64,000 nt of DNA from Chloroflexia bacterium SDU3-3. GTDB lineage: Bacteria > Chloroflexota > Chloroflexia > Chloroflexales > Roseiflexaceae. Under the pieces are notes generated by a model that worked only from the letters and a program-made list of their open reading frames with translations, was not told the DNA's origin and did not search any database. The stretch covers positions 58,209-122,208 of the forward strand of contig WBOU01000015.1 in assembly GCA_009268125.1 (NCBI GenBank), given 5' to 3'. How positions within the stretch are numbered: the first letter of the stretch is position 1; every line of letters begins with the position of its first letter. Of the stretch, positions 54,593 to 62,816 are shown piece after piece. The translations under genes and the position numbers were made by a program.

Positions 54593-55840
54593 ATGGCAAA
54601 GACAGCCCGTGAGGCATCACCCAAACCGCTGCAGCTTGCGCGCTTCTCGCGCCTCGCGCTGATTGTGGGCGCGGTCAGCCTGCTGATCGCGATCGTCAGC
54701 GGCTTTGTCGTGGGTGGCGCTCAGTTTTTTCAGTCCTATCTCTACGGCTTCATCTATTGGTTCGCCATCTCGATGGGCGGCCTGGGCCTGCTGATCCTCC
54801 AGTACTTGGTGGGCGGGCGCTGGGGCCAGACCATCAAGCGTATCCTAGAGGCGATGGCCCAGAACCTCTACCTGATGGCGGCGCTGTTCGTGCCGATCAT
54901 CATCTCGATCTTCGCGCTGCCTGGGGCGGTCTACCCCTGGAGCGACCCCTCGGTGGTCGCATCCAACCACATCCTGCAGCTTCGCCAGCCCTACATGAAC
55001 CCGGCCATGTTCAGCCTGCGCGCGGTGATCTTCTTCGCCGCCTGGATCGGCCTGACCTACCTGTTTACCAAGTGGTCGGACGAGCAGGACCGCACGGCTA
55101 ACCCGGCCATCCACAGCCGCTTCGGCAAGCTGGCGGGCGGCGGCGTGGTGCTGTTCATGCTCACCTACAGCTTCGCCATGATCGACTGGGGCATGACCAC
55201 CGAGCTGGTCTGGTACTCCACCATGTACCCCGTGCTCTACGTGGTGATCTCGGCGCTTACTGGCATCGCGTTCTCGGCCTTCGTGCTGTCCTTCATCTAC
55301 AAGGTGCAGCCGCTGGCCAAGATCGCCACCGCGAACCGCTTTCACGACCTCGGCTCGCTGGGCTTTGCCTTCACCGTGCTGTGGACCTACGTGAACTTCT
55401 CGCAGTTTCTGATCATCTACTCGGCGAATATCTCCGAGGAGGCCGAGTTCTACGTGGTGCGCAGCCAGGGCGGCTGGCAGTACCTGGGCTATATTGTCAC
55501 GTTCTGCTGCTTCATCCTGCCGTTCTTCGCGCTGCTCAGCCGCCGCACCAAGCGCTCGCCCGAGCGCATGCGCTGGTTCGGCGCGTTCATCCTGGTCGCC
55601 CAGATGCTGAATGTCTTCTGGCAGCTGACCCCGGCCTTCCACCACGAGCACTTCAGCGTCAGCATCACCGATCTGGCCATGCTGGTGGGCATCGGCGGGC
55701 TGTGGGTGGGCGCGTTCCTGTACTGGCTGGGCCGCCGCCCGCTAGTGGCCGAGAACGACCCGCGCCAGCAGGACTGCCTGGTGCGCAGCCACACCGACGC
55801 GTTTGAGAAGGAAAAAGGCCCGAAGGCCTCGCACGCCTAG
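54593..55840 (+). CDS. actF: Alternative complex III subunit F, quinol:cytochrome c oxidoreductase membrane protein
   Basis: A 415-residue integral membrane protein with about ten helices, distantly related to ActC. Features include WFAISMGGLGLLILQYLVGG near the N-terminus and LWTYVNFSQFLIIYSANISE later. It is the last act gene; no actG-like gene and no oxidase genes follow before the terminator at 55851, so the electron acceptor must be encoded elsewhere. Confidence 0.94.
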   Translation: MAKTAREASPKPLQLARFSRLALIVGAVSLLIAIVSGFVVGGAQFFQSYLYGFIYWFAISMGGLGLLILQYLVGGRWGQTIKRILEAMAQNLYLMAALFVPIIISIFALPGAVYPWSDPSVVASNHILQLRQPYMNPAMFSLRAVIFFAAWIGLTYLFTKWSDEQDRTANPAIHSRFGKLAGGGVVLFMLTYSFAMIDWGMTTELVWYSTMYPVLYVVISALTGIAFSAFVLSFIYKVQPLAKIATANRFHDLGSLGFAFTVLWTYVNFSQFLIIYSANISEEAEFYVVRSQGGWQYLGYIVTFCCFILPFFALLSRRTKRSPERMRWFGAFILVAQMLNVFWQLTPAFHHEHFSVSITDLAMLVGIGGLWVGAFLYWLGRRPLVAENDPRQQDCLVRSHTDAFEKEKGPKASHA

Positions 55841-55850
55841 CGCCCTGCGG

Positions 55851-55895
55851 CAAAGCCCCCCGGAGCTGCCTCTGCGGCTTCGGGGGGCTTTGTGG
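55851..55895 (+). terminator. Terminator of the act operon
   Basis: A hairpin with perfect 12-bp outer arms (CAAAGCCCCCCG, 55851-55862, with CGGGGGGCTTTG, 55881-55892) and an internally paired GAGC/GCGGCTT loop region. It ends in CTTTG with only three T residues. Confidence 0.75.
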
Positions 55896-55901
55896 TATCA
55901 T
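55893..55901 (+). promoter_or_regulatory. Extended -10 upstream of the SufT-like gene
   Basis: TGGTATCAT overlaps the end of the act terminator stem. No -35 is evident. It resembles the extended -10 elements at 29982 and 62316. Confidence 0.4.
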
Positions 55902-55932
55902 GCACCCACTGTAGCATCGTGAGGAGGAGACT

Positions 55933-56253
55933 GTGATTATCACTGAGGATATGGTGCGCACCGCGCTCAAGAATGTTGTCGACCCCGAGATTGGCCTGGA
56001 TGTGGTGAGCCTCGGCCTTGTCTACAACGTGGATATAGCCGACGAGGGCAAGACGGTCTCGGTGGACATGACGCTCACCACTCCGGCATGCCCGGCTGGC
56101 CCGCAGATCGTCGACCAGGCGCGCCGGGAGGTTGTGGCCCTGCAGGAGATCTACAAGGATCTGGAGAACGTGAACATCAATCTGGTCTGGACGCCGTTCT
56201 GGAACCCGTCGATGATGTCGGAGGATGCCCGCGAGGAGCTGGGCTTCTTCTAG
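55933..56253 (+). CDS. MIP18/SufT-family Fe-S assembly protein (DUF59)
   Basis: A 106-residue protein of the family that helps mature iron-sulfur proteins (SufT, PaaD, MIP18). Diagnostic features are VVDPEIGLDVVSLGLVYNVD and the conserved Cys in LTTPACPAGP. It starts with GTG 55933 behind an excellent GAGGAGGAG. Position directly after the act operon is suggestive because ActB needs four clusters, but it has its own probable promoter. Confidence 0.9.
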   Translation: MIITEDMVRTALKNVVDPEIGLDVVSLGLVYNVDIADEGKTVSVDMTLTTPACPAGPQIVDQARREVVALQEIYKDLENVNINLVWTPFWNPSMMSEDAREELGFF

Positions 56254-56364
56254 TCTAGGGGCGCTTGGTAGGAGCGCAGGGCATATGCGGTATCGCCGTG
56301 TCTGCCCTGCGCTTTTTTGTGCCGCCAGCGCAGGAGCGCGGCGAGCTTGTAGGCTTTGATCGCG

Positions 56365-56811
56365 CTAGCCGTACCTGGCGCTGCGCAGCATCTGCGCGAT
56401 TGGGATGGGATGGCCATAGTAGGCGCAGAGCGATTCCCACAGCAGCGGGTGGGGCAGCGTGATCGGGCGGGCGCGGTGGATGGCTTGCCAGGCAGAGAGC
56501 AGGTCGATGCCTTCGATTTCGTGCAGCGCCGCCGTGGCGAAGGTTGCCGAGCGGCTGATTCCCGCCCCACACGCCACCATAACGTTCAGCCCCCGCCCAT
56601 GGGCAGCGCGCACAAACCCTACCCCCTGCGTGAGCACCTCGCGCGCCACCGGCTCGCCATCCTTGATCGGCAGGAAGAGGTAGTCGATATGCGGGTAGCT
56701 AGTGCGCTCGGCAAACTGCAGCAGCGCGCCGATCTGGCGCTGGCCTAGCCGCACTCTGTTGAGCGTGTCGCGGTAGCTGCCGATGGCGAGCCATGGCCGG
56801 ATCATATCCAC
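56365..56811 (-). CDS. Dual-specificity protein phosphatase-like protein
   Basis: A 148-residue cysteine phosphatase. The P-loop VACGAGISRSATF has Cys81 and Arg87; the usual preceding His is replaced by Ala. Asp51 in LPIKDGEP is the probable general acid. I choose GTG 56811, since AAAGG lies 8 nt upstream, over ATG 56805. It follows the endonuclease-like gene by 21 bp on the same strand. Targets are unknown. Confidence 0.82.
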   Translation of the reverse strand: MDMIRPWLAIGSYRDTLNRVRLGQRQIGALLQFAERTSYPHIDYLFLPIKDGEPVAREVLTQGVGFVRAAHGRGLNVMVACGAGISRSATFATAALHEIEGIDLLSAWQAIHRARPITLPHPLLWESLCAYYGHPIPIAQMLRSARYG

Positions 56812-56832
56812 TGGGCGTGCCTTTCTGCTGCG

Positions 56833-57675
56833 CTATGCCTGCCAGCGCAGCCTGGCCACCAGGCCAAAATGATCGGATGGGAAGACATCGGGCGTGGCGC
56901 TGCCGATCGGCGCGGTGCCGATCAGTTGGATGGACTCGGCCTGCCAGCCGGGGGCGTGCGAGCGCAGCAGGATGCGGTCGAAGCGCACTGGCCGATGCCT
57001 GCCAGCGTGCTGGGCGCGCATGGTGTTCACCTCGGTGTTCTCGGTGTAGCCAGGGTCGGCGGGGTGGATGTACGGCCAGACATCCTGGTAGGCGGGGGCG
57101 AGCTGCTCGTTTTCGTAAGAGCTGGAGCAGAAGTTGAAATCGCCCATCAGCAGCGCGTGCGGCGCGGCGGCCAGCCACGGGAAGATCTTGGCCAGCTGCC
57201 TGGCCCGCGTCGGCGCGGCCAGCGAGGTGCTCTCTAAATGCACGCTAGCGAAGCTGGTGGTGCTGCCGTTGAGCGATGCGCGGGCGGTGAGCAGGGCGCG
57301 GCCCATGGCGCTTGGCAGCGCACGCAGCTCCCAGGCGTGGATGGGCAGGCGGCTAAGCATCAGCACTCCATAGGGGTCGATGCTGCCCCCCGCGATGTCG
57401 GACAGCTGGTACTCGCGCTGCACCCATGGCTCGCGCATCACGCGGTCGAGCAGGGCTGGGGTGGCTTCCTGCAGGGCGATTAGGTTGGGCCGGTGGGCCT
57501 GCAGCAGCGACAGCAGGGCAGCGCAGCGCTCGGCGAAGAAGTGCGGCTCGAACCACACGTTCATGGTGGCGATGGTGATCGTGGGTTGGATCACCTCGGA
57601 TGCGCTGGCCGCGCTTGGCTCCCAGCGCTGGGCTGCTGGGCGGTAGACCCCTGGGAAAAGCGCGAAGTCGCTCAT
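56833..57675 (-). CDS. Endonuclease/exonuclease/phosphatase-fold protein (TDP2-like)
   Basis: A 280-residue metal-dependent phosphoesterase. Family motifs run in order: IATMNVWFE (Asn), ALQEATP (catalytic Glu), ASVHLES, LLMGDFNF (Asp and Asn) and FPSDHFGLV (Asp-His). The set resembles TDP2-type enzymes, which cleave 5'-phosphotyrosyl DNA, but sphingomyelinase-like or inositol phosphatase activity cannot be excluded. ATG 57675 follows GGAGG. Confidence 0.83.
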   Translation of the reverse strand: MSDFALFPGVYRPAAQRWEPSAASASEVIQPTITIATMNVWFEPHFFAERCAALLSLLQAHRPNLIALQEATPALLDRVMREPWVQREYQLSDIAGGSIDPYGVLMLSRLPIHAWELRALPSAMGRALLTARASLNGSTTSFASVHLESTSLAAPTRARQLAKIFPWLAAAPHALLMGDFNFCSSSYENEQLAPAYQDVWPYIHPADPGYTENTEVNTMRAQHAGRHRPVRFDRILLRSHAPGWQAESIQLIGTAPIGSATPDVFPSDHFGLVARLRWQA

Positions 57676-57696
57676 GCTGCCTCCGATGCTCCGTCG

Positions 57697-57725
57697 TTGG
57701 GATGTCATAATGCTGTCGGTATAGT
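57697..57725 (+). promoter_or_regulatory. Sigma70 promoter of the HIT gene
   Basis: TTGGGA (57697-57702), 17-bp spacer, TATAGT (57720-57725) in the 96-bp divergent gap. Confidence 0.7.
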
Positions 57726-57771
57726 GGTACGATATACCCGAGGGCTGAATCATAGCATAAGGAGCGCTGCA

Positions 57772-58278
57772 ATGAGCACACCATCTTCCTCGCCGCACTC
57801 TGGCTGTATCACCTGCGCGCTGATCGAGCAGCGCGACCAGGGCGAGCGCCCGCTGTGGGATAGTATTTACCGCACATCGCACTGGGATGTGGCGCACGCC
57901 TACGACAGCGCGCTGCCGGGCTGGCTGGTGCTGGTGGTGCGCCGCCACATCACCTCGGTCGCGGCGCTCACCCGCGACGAGTCGGTGGAGCTGGGTCTGC
58001 TGATCGCCACCGCCTCGCAGGCGCTGGAGGCGGCGGTGGGCTGCCAGAAGACCTACGTGGTGCAGTTCGCCGAGGCCCAGGGCCACCCGCACGTGCACGT
58101 GCACATCATCCCGCGCATGCCCGACATCCCCGATGATCGGCGCGGCCCGAGGGTGTTTGGCTACCTGGGTGTGCCCGAGGCCGAGCGCGTGCCCGAGGAT
58201 GCGATGAACCGGATCGCCGAGCAGGTGCGGGCCTATCTGTTTACCGCACACCGCATGCGCCCAGGCGGGCGCGGCTAG
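57772..58278 (+). CDS. HIT-family nucleotide hydrolase/transferase
   Basis: A 168-residue histidine-triad protein. The triad is in HPHVHVHIIPRM (His107, His109, His111). An N-terminal CITC pair (residues 12-15) may bind zinc as in some Hint proteins. These enzymes hydrolyse AMP-lysine or dinucleoside polyphosphates. AAGGAG precedes ATG 57772. The stop shares CTAG with the convergent SGNH gene. Confidence 0.9.
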   Translation: MSTPSSSPHSGCITCALIEQRDQGERPLWDSIYRTSHWDVAHAYDSALPGWLVLVVRRHITSVAALTRDESVELGLLIATASQALEAAVGCQKTYVVQFAEAQGHPHVHVHIIPRMPDIPDDRRGPRVFGYLGVPEAERVPEDAMNRIAEQVRAYLFTAHRMRPGGRG

Positions 58279-59429
58279 GCCCTGCCGCTCAGCTGGCGGA
58301 TGTCCACCGCCTCGGCCATCCGCCGGTAGCCCTCGTCGTTGGGGTGCACGCCATCGCCCGAGTCGCACATGGGCGCGAGCAGCGCGTGGTCGGCGGGGTC
58401 GCACAGCGGCGTGGCGAAGTCGAACACCGCGTCGAAGCAGGTGCGCCCCTGCTCAAGCACCCAGGCGTTCACTCGCTCGCGCTGGGCGTTCTGCTCGGGC
58501 GTGTAGCCGCCGGGCAGGATGGTGGTGCCCAGCACCCTGCGACACACGCCGCGCGCCCGCGTGGCCAGCTGCTGGAGCGCGGCGATCAGCTGATCGGCGC
58601 TGGCCCCGGCCCGCAGGTCGTTCGAGCCGATGTGGATGATCAGGTCGCGCACCCCCGGCTGGGCTAGCACATCCCACTCCAGCCGGGCAAGCCCCGGCTC
58701 GCCCCACAGCGGCGGCATACCCTCGCCGGGGCTGCCCTGCCCGATCAGCTGGTTGCCCGAGATGCCCGCGTTGAGCACCGCCATCAGGCGGTCGCCCCCG
58801 GCCACGGCCAGCCGCGCCGCGAGCTGGTCGGGCCAGCTGCCGTGCTGGCCATGGGTCGAGCCGACGCCGTCGGTGACGGAAGAGCCGATGGCCACCACCG
58901 CGCCCAGCGGCTCGGCTGGCAGCACATCCACGCCGCAGAGCAGCCAGCGCGCGCTGGTCTGCAGCGGGTAGTGCATCCACGCGGCATCCTCGGGCGCGGC
59001 GGTGTAGTCGCCCAGCGGTGAGATGTAGGATGTTTCCAGCCCCACGCCGTGCCCGTTGGTGATCTCGCCGCGCTCTACAAAGAAGGTGATGGCCAGCGAC
59101 CGCATGGCCGCGATGCCCAGCGCGATCGGGTCGCTGATGGCATCCTGCCCAGGCAGGATGGTCAGCGCGTGGCTGCCCTGGAACCGCACCGGCTGTGGCG
59201 CTGGCCAGACCGCCGGGGCGCGCAGCAGCTTGCCCACGCTGACCGAGCGGATGCTGACCGGCTCGCTGCCGTAGCGGTTCGAGAGGCGCAGCCGCACCTG
59301 CTGCCCGCCTGCAGCGACCCGCACGATCTGCCGCAGGGTGCGCCCCACCACGTTGGCCGAGATAACCGGGGTGGGCGCGGCGTACCAAGCGCCCACCCAC
59401 TCTGGCTGGTCGATATTGTGCTCTGGCAT
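58275..59429 (-). CDS. SGNH/GDSL-type hydrolase with N-terminal beta domain
   Basis: A 384-residue esterase. Residues ~1-170 form a beta-rich domain (WVGAWYAAPTPVISANVVGR; VRLRLSNRYGSEPV), as in multi-domain SGNH lipases. The catalytic part has AIGSSVTDGVGS (block I Ser), GISGNQL (Gly), HIGSNDLRAG (Asn) and GDGVHPNDEGYR (Asp-His). No signal peptide is seen. It heads toward the HIT gene and follows the small Cys-rich gene by 19 bp. Confidence 0.86.
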   Translation of the reverse strand: MPEHNIDQPEWVGAWYAAPTPVISANVVGRTLRQIVRVAAGGQQVRLRLSNRYGSEPVSIRSVSVGKLLRAPAVWPAPQPVRFQGSHALTILPGQDAISDPIALGIAAMRSLAITFFVERGEITNGHGVGLETSYISPLGDYTAAPEDAAWMHYPLQTSARWLLCGVDVLPAEPLGAVVAIGSSVTDGVGSTHGQHGSWPDQLAARLAVAGGDRLMAVLNAGISGNQLIGQGSPGEGMPPLWGEPGLARLEWDVLAQPGVRDLIIHIGSNDLRAGASADQLIAALQQLATRARGVCRRVLGTTILPGGYTPEQNAQRERVNAWVLEQGRTCFDAVFDFATPLCDPADHALLAPMCDSGDGVHPNDEGYRRMAEAVDIRQLSGRA

Positions 59430-59448
59430 TGGGTGGCTTTCGTTGTTG

Positions 59449-59721
59449 CTATGGGCTGCGCCCAGTGCTGCGGCAGAGGCTCTGGTATGCCTTGTCCCAG
59501 TGCTCGATGGCATGCCCCGCGCCGCCCGTGCGCAGCCAGATGTAGTAGGCCGCCAGTCGTACAGCATCCTCGCTCGGGATGTTGCTGATAAACTCGTCGC
59601 AGCTGCCGCGCTCGGCGCTGTAGGGCAGCGCGGCGAACCGATCGCGGCCCGGTGCGGGCTGGGTGTGGCGGTAGCAGTCGGCGCGCAGCGGGCAGCCATG
59701 CCCGGGGCAGTAGAGCGGCAT
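59449..59721 (-). CDS. Small cysteine-rich protein with a DUF2934-like C-terminus
   Basis: A 90-residue protein. The N-terminus has spaced cysteines (CPGHGCPLRADCYRH) that could bind a metal. The C-terminal half, RLAAYYIWLRTGGAGHAIEH, resembles DUF2934. CAGGAG precedes ATG 59721. It sits upstream of the SGNH gene on the same strand. Function unknown. Confidence 0.68.
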   Translation of the reverse strand: MPLYCPGHGCPLRADCYRHTQPAPGRDRFAALPYSAERGSCDEFISNIPSEDAVRLAAYYIWLRTGGAGHAIEHWDKAYQSLCRSTGRSP

Positions 59722-59739
59722 AGCGTGGCTCCTGTGGGG

Positions 59740-60462
59740 TTAGAAGAAGGGGCTGGCCCCCGGCACGGCGGGGTGCCGCTCGACCTCGCGGTAGAGCCGC
59801 TCGGCATCGGCGAGCGCCACATAGAAGCTGACCTTTTTAGGCGGCGGTGTGGCGAGCCGGAATTTTAGGCTGCCATCATGAAGCTTCAGGTCGAGCAGGC
59901 TGCTGTAGGGTAGAGTCAGGCTCAGATTCTTGCGCCCCACATAATAGGCGATCAGTAGCGCAGGGATAATGCCCAGCGCCATGCCGCAGATCACCATTGG
60001 GATGATCGTGACCAGCAGCACGATGCCGATCTGCAGCAGGGCGCTAGGTGTGAGCCAGCCCTCTACCAGCAGCCCGCCGGGGGTGAACTGCACCTTGCCC
60101 TTGCCCATGATGTTGCGCCCACCATCGGCCCGCTGGAAGCGCACCTCGAAGGGCTGCCCCTCCGCATCCGGTGCGATGCTGCCGTAGCTTGGCTTGAAAT
60201 CGGTGAGCTTGCGCGTGGAGGGGAAGAGCTTGTAGATGCCGAGGCAGCACGCCGCCAGGAGCACCAGCGATACGCCGATAGCGATCAGGGATGTGCTGGT
60301 ACTGCTCAGCTCGGAGGGATTGAACAGCTCGTAGATGGTACCAAAGGCTATGAAAACCAGTGAGACAGCAAGGCAGATGAGCAGCAGGAAGGCCGTGGTG
60401 ATGCCTAGTTTGCCCCCGTATGAGATACGGCTGGCGTGCCAGGGTGATGATGGGGTTGTCAT
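59740..60462 (-). CDS. Four-helix membrane protein of unknown function
   Basis: A 240-residue protein. Two helices near residues 20-45 and 60-80 (ITTAFLLLICLAVSLVFIAF; LIAIGVSLVLLAACCLGIY), a soluble ~70-residue segment, two more helices (IGIVLLVTIIPMVICGMALG), then a C-terminal part (LSLTLPYSSLLDLKLHDGSL) reminiscent of PH-like YdbT/DUF domains. ATG 60462 is chosen for the GGTGAGA upstream. It diverges from the gene at 60584. Confidence 0.65.
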   Translation of the reverse strand: MTTPSSPWHASRISYGGKLGITTAFLLLICLAVSLVFIAFGTIYELFNPSELSSTSTSLIAIGVSLVLLAACCLGIYKLFPSTRKLTDFKPSYGSIAPDAEGQPFEVRFQRADGGRNIMGKGKVQFTPGGLLVEGWLTPSALLQIGIVLLVTIIPMVICGMALGIIPALLIAYYVGRKNLSLTLPYSSLLDLKLHDGSLKFRLATPPPKKVSFYVALADAERLYREVERHPAVPGASPFF

Positions 60463-60522
60463 AAAGAGTCTCACCGCTCTATTGATAGAATCCGTAGGTG
60501 ATGATACACCCTCTGCGCGTTT

Positions 60523-60549
60523 TTAACAAAGAATGATCTGCTGTATACT
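60523..60549 (+). promoter_or_regulatory. Sigma70-like promoter of the AT-rich membrane protein gene
   Basis: TTAACA (60523-60528), 15-bp spacer, TATACT (60544-60549). Confidence 0.5.
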
Positions 60550-60583
60550 ACCAGTACGAATGCAAGTGGAAGAGGATCATGGT

Positions 60584-61579
60584 ATGGATTTCTTGAAACT
60601 ACAGCGACCTTCACCACATATCCGTACATATACGATCTTTGCCAGTATCTATTTTTTTCTGGCATTTATCCAGCTATCGTTGAAAATACATTTGACGCCA
60701 AACTGGACAAATGGAACGCTTGATAGTACTCATCAGCAGCTTATGGCATTTCAGTATGCAAACAACGAACAATCGCGCCTGTTACAATTTATTGTGCCGG
60801 AGATATTGCATCGCTTGTTGAACATCTCTATTATCAATGCCTATATTATCCAGCGCTGGATGTTTACCTTTCTGATGTTTCTTGGATTTCACCTCTACCT
60901 ACGCGCATGGTTTGATGACAAGCTGGCGTTTGGCTGTGTACTTTTTCTTGCGGCTACCATGCCGCTCACCTATATGAACGATCTGCAGGAGAGCACCCCG
61001 CTGCTGCTGCTGACCTTTCTGCTGTCGCTATGGGCGATCCGCGAGAATCGACTCATCCTCTATACGCTGGCGCTGGCTGTGGGTGCCCTGAATAATGAGA
61101 CGGTGCTGATTCTGCCCTTTGTGTATGTGTGCTATAGCTGGCGGGGATTCCAGTGGCGCAGCCTCTTGCATCTTGCGCTGCGCACCGCTCTTACCAGCCT
61201 CCCTGCATATGCGATCGTTGGCACGATACGATACGCAACCCGTGATCGACCCCGCCTCGCCGAATTTTGGCAGCTCGATACGAATCTGCACTATCTTTCG
61301 GCCCAGCTGTTTGTTCCTTGGTTTGATTACTGGCGGGCCGAATTCCTCCACTTCTTTTTTCTCTTTGGGTTTATCTGGGTCTACGCATTTCTCTTCTTTG
61401 CCCAGAAACCGATCTTTCTACGGCGTTCGGGCCTACTTGTGCCCATCTTTGTCGCGTTTCATTTTGTTGGCGGCCTGATCAACGAGATCCGGCTGTTTCT
61501 GCCGCTTGCGTTCCTGCTGATCCCGATGGGCGTACTCTACCTCTTCCCCGAGCATGTGCCGGAGCCAGCGGCTCCCTAG
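60584..61579 (+). CDS. Polytopic membrane protein, possibly GT-C-like
   Basis: A 331-residue protein with about eight hydrophobic segments. The layout (NWTNGTLDSTHQQLMAFQYA in the first loop, then LALAVGALNNETVLILPFVY) resembles GT-C-type membrane proteins, but no signature is decisive. The first half is visibly richer in A and T than its neighbours (for example 60600-60900), which may mean acquisition. GAGGA precedes ATG 60584. It converges on the GNAT gene with an 8-bp gap. Confidence 0.65.
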   Translation: MDFLKLQRPSPHIRTYTIFASIYFFLAFIQLSLKIHLTPNWTNGTLDSTHQQLMAFQYANNEQSRLLQFIVPEILHRLLNISIINAYIIQRWMFTFLMFLGFHLYLRAWFDDKLAFGCVLFLAATMPLTYMNDLQESTPLLLLTFLLSLWAIRENRLILYTLALAVGALNNETVLILPFVYVCYSWRGFQWRSLLHLALRTALTSLPAYAIVGTIRYATRDRPRLAEFWQLDTNLHYLSAQLFVPWFDYWRAEFLHFFFLFGFIWVYAFLFFAQKPIFLRRSGLLVPIFVAFHFVGGLINEIRLFLPLAFLLIPMGVLYLFPEHVPEPAAP

Positions 61580-61587
61580 CGCCCGCG

Positions 61588-62175
61588 CTACCCGGCCCGC
61601 GTGCCGATCTGCTCGACCACGCCGCGTACAAACGGCGAGCTGAACTCCTCGGCCAGCATGTCCATGGTCAGCGCGTCGTGGCGCACGCCGCCCAGCAGCC
61701 GCACGCCGCGCCTGCGCCCGATCAGCTTGAAGCCGACCTTCTCGTACAGCGCAATGGCCCGCGTGTTGTAGGCGTAGACGCCCAGCATGATGTTGTGCAG
61801 GTTCAGTAGGTTGAACCCGTAGTCGAGCACAAGCTGGAGCGCCTCGGTGCCGTAGCCTTTGCCCCACGCGCTGCGCTCGCCGATTAGCAGGCCAACCATG
61901 GCGGCCTGGTTGATATGGTCGATGTTGAACAGCATGGTGCGCCCGATGGCCTGGTCGCTGGCCAGATCGACCACGGTGAAGACATGGTGCTGGTCGCGCA
62001 TGGCCGCGCGCACCGCGTCGCGGGCGTGCTCGATCGCCTGCGGGCTGTAGGCCTCGCTGCCCAGCGGGATGCTGGCCGCCAGGTCGTTGTCCCAGCGCGC
62101 CCAGTGCTCGGCATCCTCCTCGCTGCAGGGCGAGAGGTAGCATTGCTGCCCAACCAGCTTTCGGTAGTATGGCAT
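61588..62175 (-). CDS. GNAT N-acetyltransferase (RimJ/SpeG-like)
   Basis: A 195-residue acetyltransferase. The acetyl-CoA loop is LIGERSAWGKGYGTEALQLV, followed by YAYNTRAIALYEKVGFKLIG, the usual C-terminal signature. Substrates of this group include ribosomal protein N-termini, polyamines and antibiotics; none can be chosen from the sequence. The ribosome binding site is weak. Confidence 0.87.
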   Translation of the reverse strand: MPYYRKLVGQQCYLSPCSEEDAEHWARWDNDLAASIPLGSEAYSPQAIEHARDAVRAAMRDQHHVFTVVDLASDQAIGRTMLFNIDHINQAAMVGLLIGERSAWGKGYGTEALQLVLDYGFNLLNLHNIMLGVYAYNTRAIALYEKVGFKLIGRRRGVRLLGGVRHDALTMDMLAEEFSSPFVRGVVEQIGTRAG

Positions 62176-62294
62176 CGGTATTGCTGCTTTCTATCAGGTC
62201 TTCTGGCGTGTGCGGGCAGCATAGCATGGCGGTGGCGGCGCGGGATCGGGTGCGCGATGGATTGGCGCTCATCCTTGCGATGGGGCGGCCCGAT

Positions 62295-62324
62295 TTGCCC
62301 GCCAGCGCCGGGCTGTGGTATAGT
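62295..62324 (+). promoter_or_regulatory. Promoter of the guanidinium exporter gene
   Basis: TTGCCC (62295-62300), 18-bp spacer, TATAGT (62319-62324) with the extended -10 TGGTATAGT. The start site near 62331 leaves the two ACGA hairpins in the transcript. Confidence 0.65.
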
Positions 62325-62378
62325 GCTGCCCTCAGTCGCGCCCGCTGGTGCGACTGCCTCTGTCGCCTGCCAAGGCTC

Positions 62379-62434
62379 CGCTGGGACGACCCAGCGCAGA
62401 TTTTTCATGTGAAGGGGACGACCCCTTGCCGAGG
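62379..62434 (+). promoter_or_regulatory. Guanidine-II (mini-ykkC) riboswitch
   Basis: Two short hairpins with the class-defining ACGR tetraloop. P1 is CGCTGGG-ACGA-CCCAGCG (62379-62396) and P2 is AAGGGG-ACGA-CCCCTT (62412-62427), joined by a 15-nt linker. In known guanidine-II RNAs the two loops bind guanidinium and kiss through their CG bases, freeing the ribosome binding site. Here GAGG (62431-62434) lies 3 nt after P2. The downstream gene is an SMR/Gdx-type guanidinium exporter, the classic partner of this riboswitch. Confidence 0.88.
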
Positions 62435-62441
62435 TGTCCCT

Positions 62442-62762
62442 ATGCCATGGGTTATTCTTGCTATCGCTGGCCTGCTTGAGGTGGCCTGGGCGCTGCTGCT
62501 GAAGCAGTCCGAGAGCTTCACGCGCCCGCTGCCCACGCTGGGCTTTGCTATCACTATGCTGCTGAGCATGGGCCTGCTCTCCTATGCCCTGAAGAGCCTG
62601 CCGGTGGGCACGGCCTACGCGGTGTGGACGGGGATCGGCGCTGCTGGTACGGCCATCCTGGGCATGGTGTGGCTGGGCGAGCCGCGCGATCTGCTGCGGC
62701 TCGGCTCGCTGCTACTGCTGCTGGTCGGTATCGTTGGGCTAAAGATGACCAGTGGCCACTAG
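62442..62762 (+). CDS. gdx: SMR-family guanidinium exporter (Gdx/SugE)
   Basis: A 106-residue protein with four membrane helices that pumps guanidinium out in exchange for protons as a dual-topology dimer. The essential Glu13 is in LLEVAWALLLKQSE, and GTAYAVWTGIGAAGTAILGM is the SugE/Gdx-type helix-3 motif; the multidrug SMR type would read differently there. ATG 62442 follows GAGG, directly after the guanidine-II riboswitch, which supports the guanidinium assignment. Confidence 0.93.
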   Translation: MPWVILAIAGLLEVAWALLLKQSESFTRPLPTLGFAITMLLSMGLLSYALKSLPVGTAYAVWTGIGAAGTAILGMVWLGEPRDLLRLGSLLLLLVGIVGLKMTSGH

Positions 62763-62816
62763 CATTATCTTGCCTATTTTATTACCGTATCATCATTTGG
62801 ATGAATCGAGGTACAG

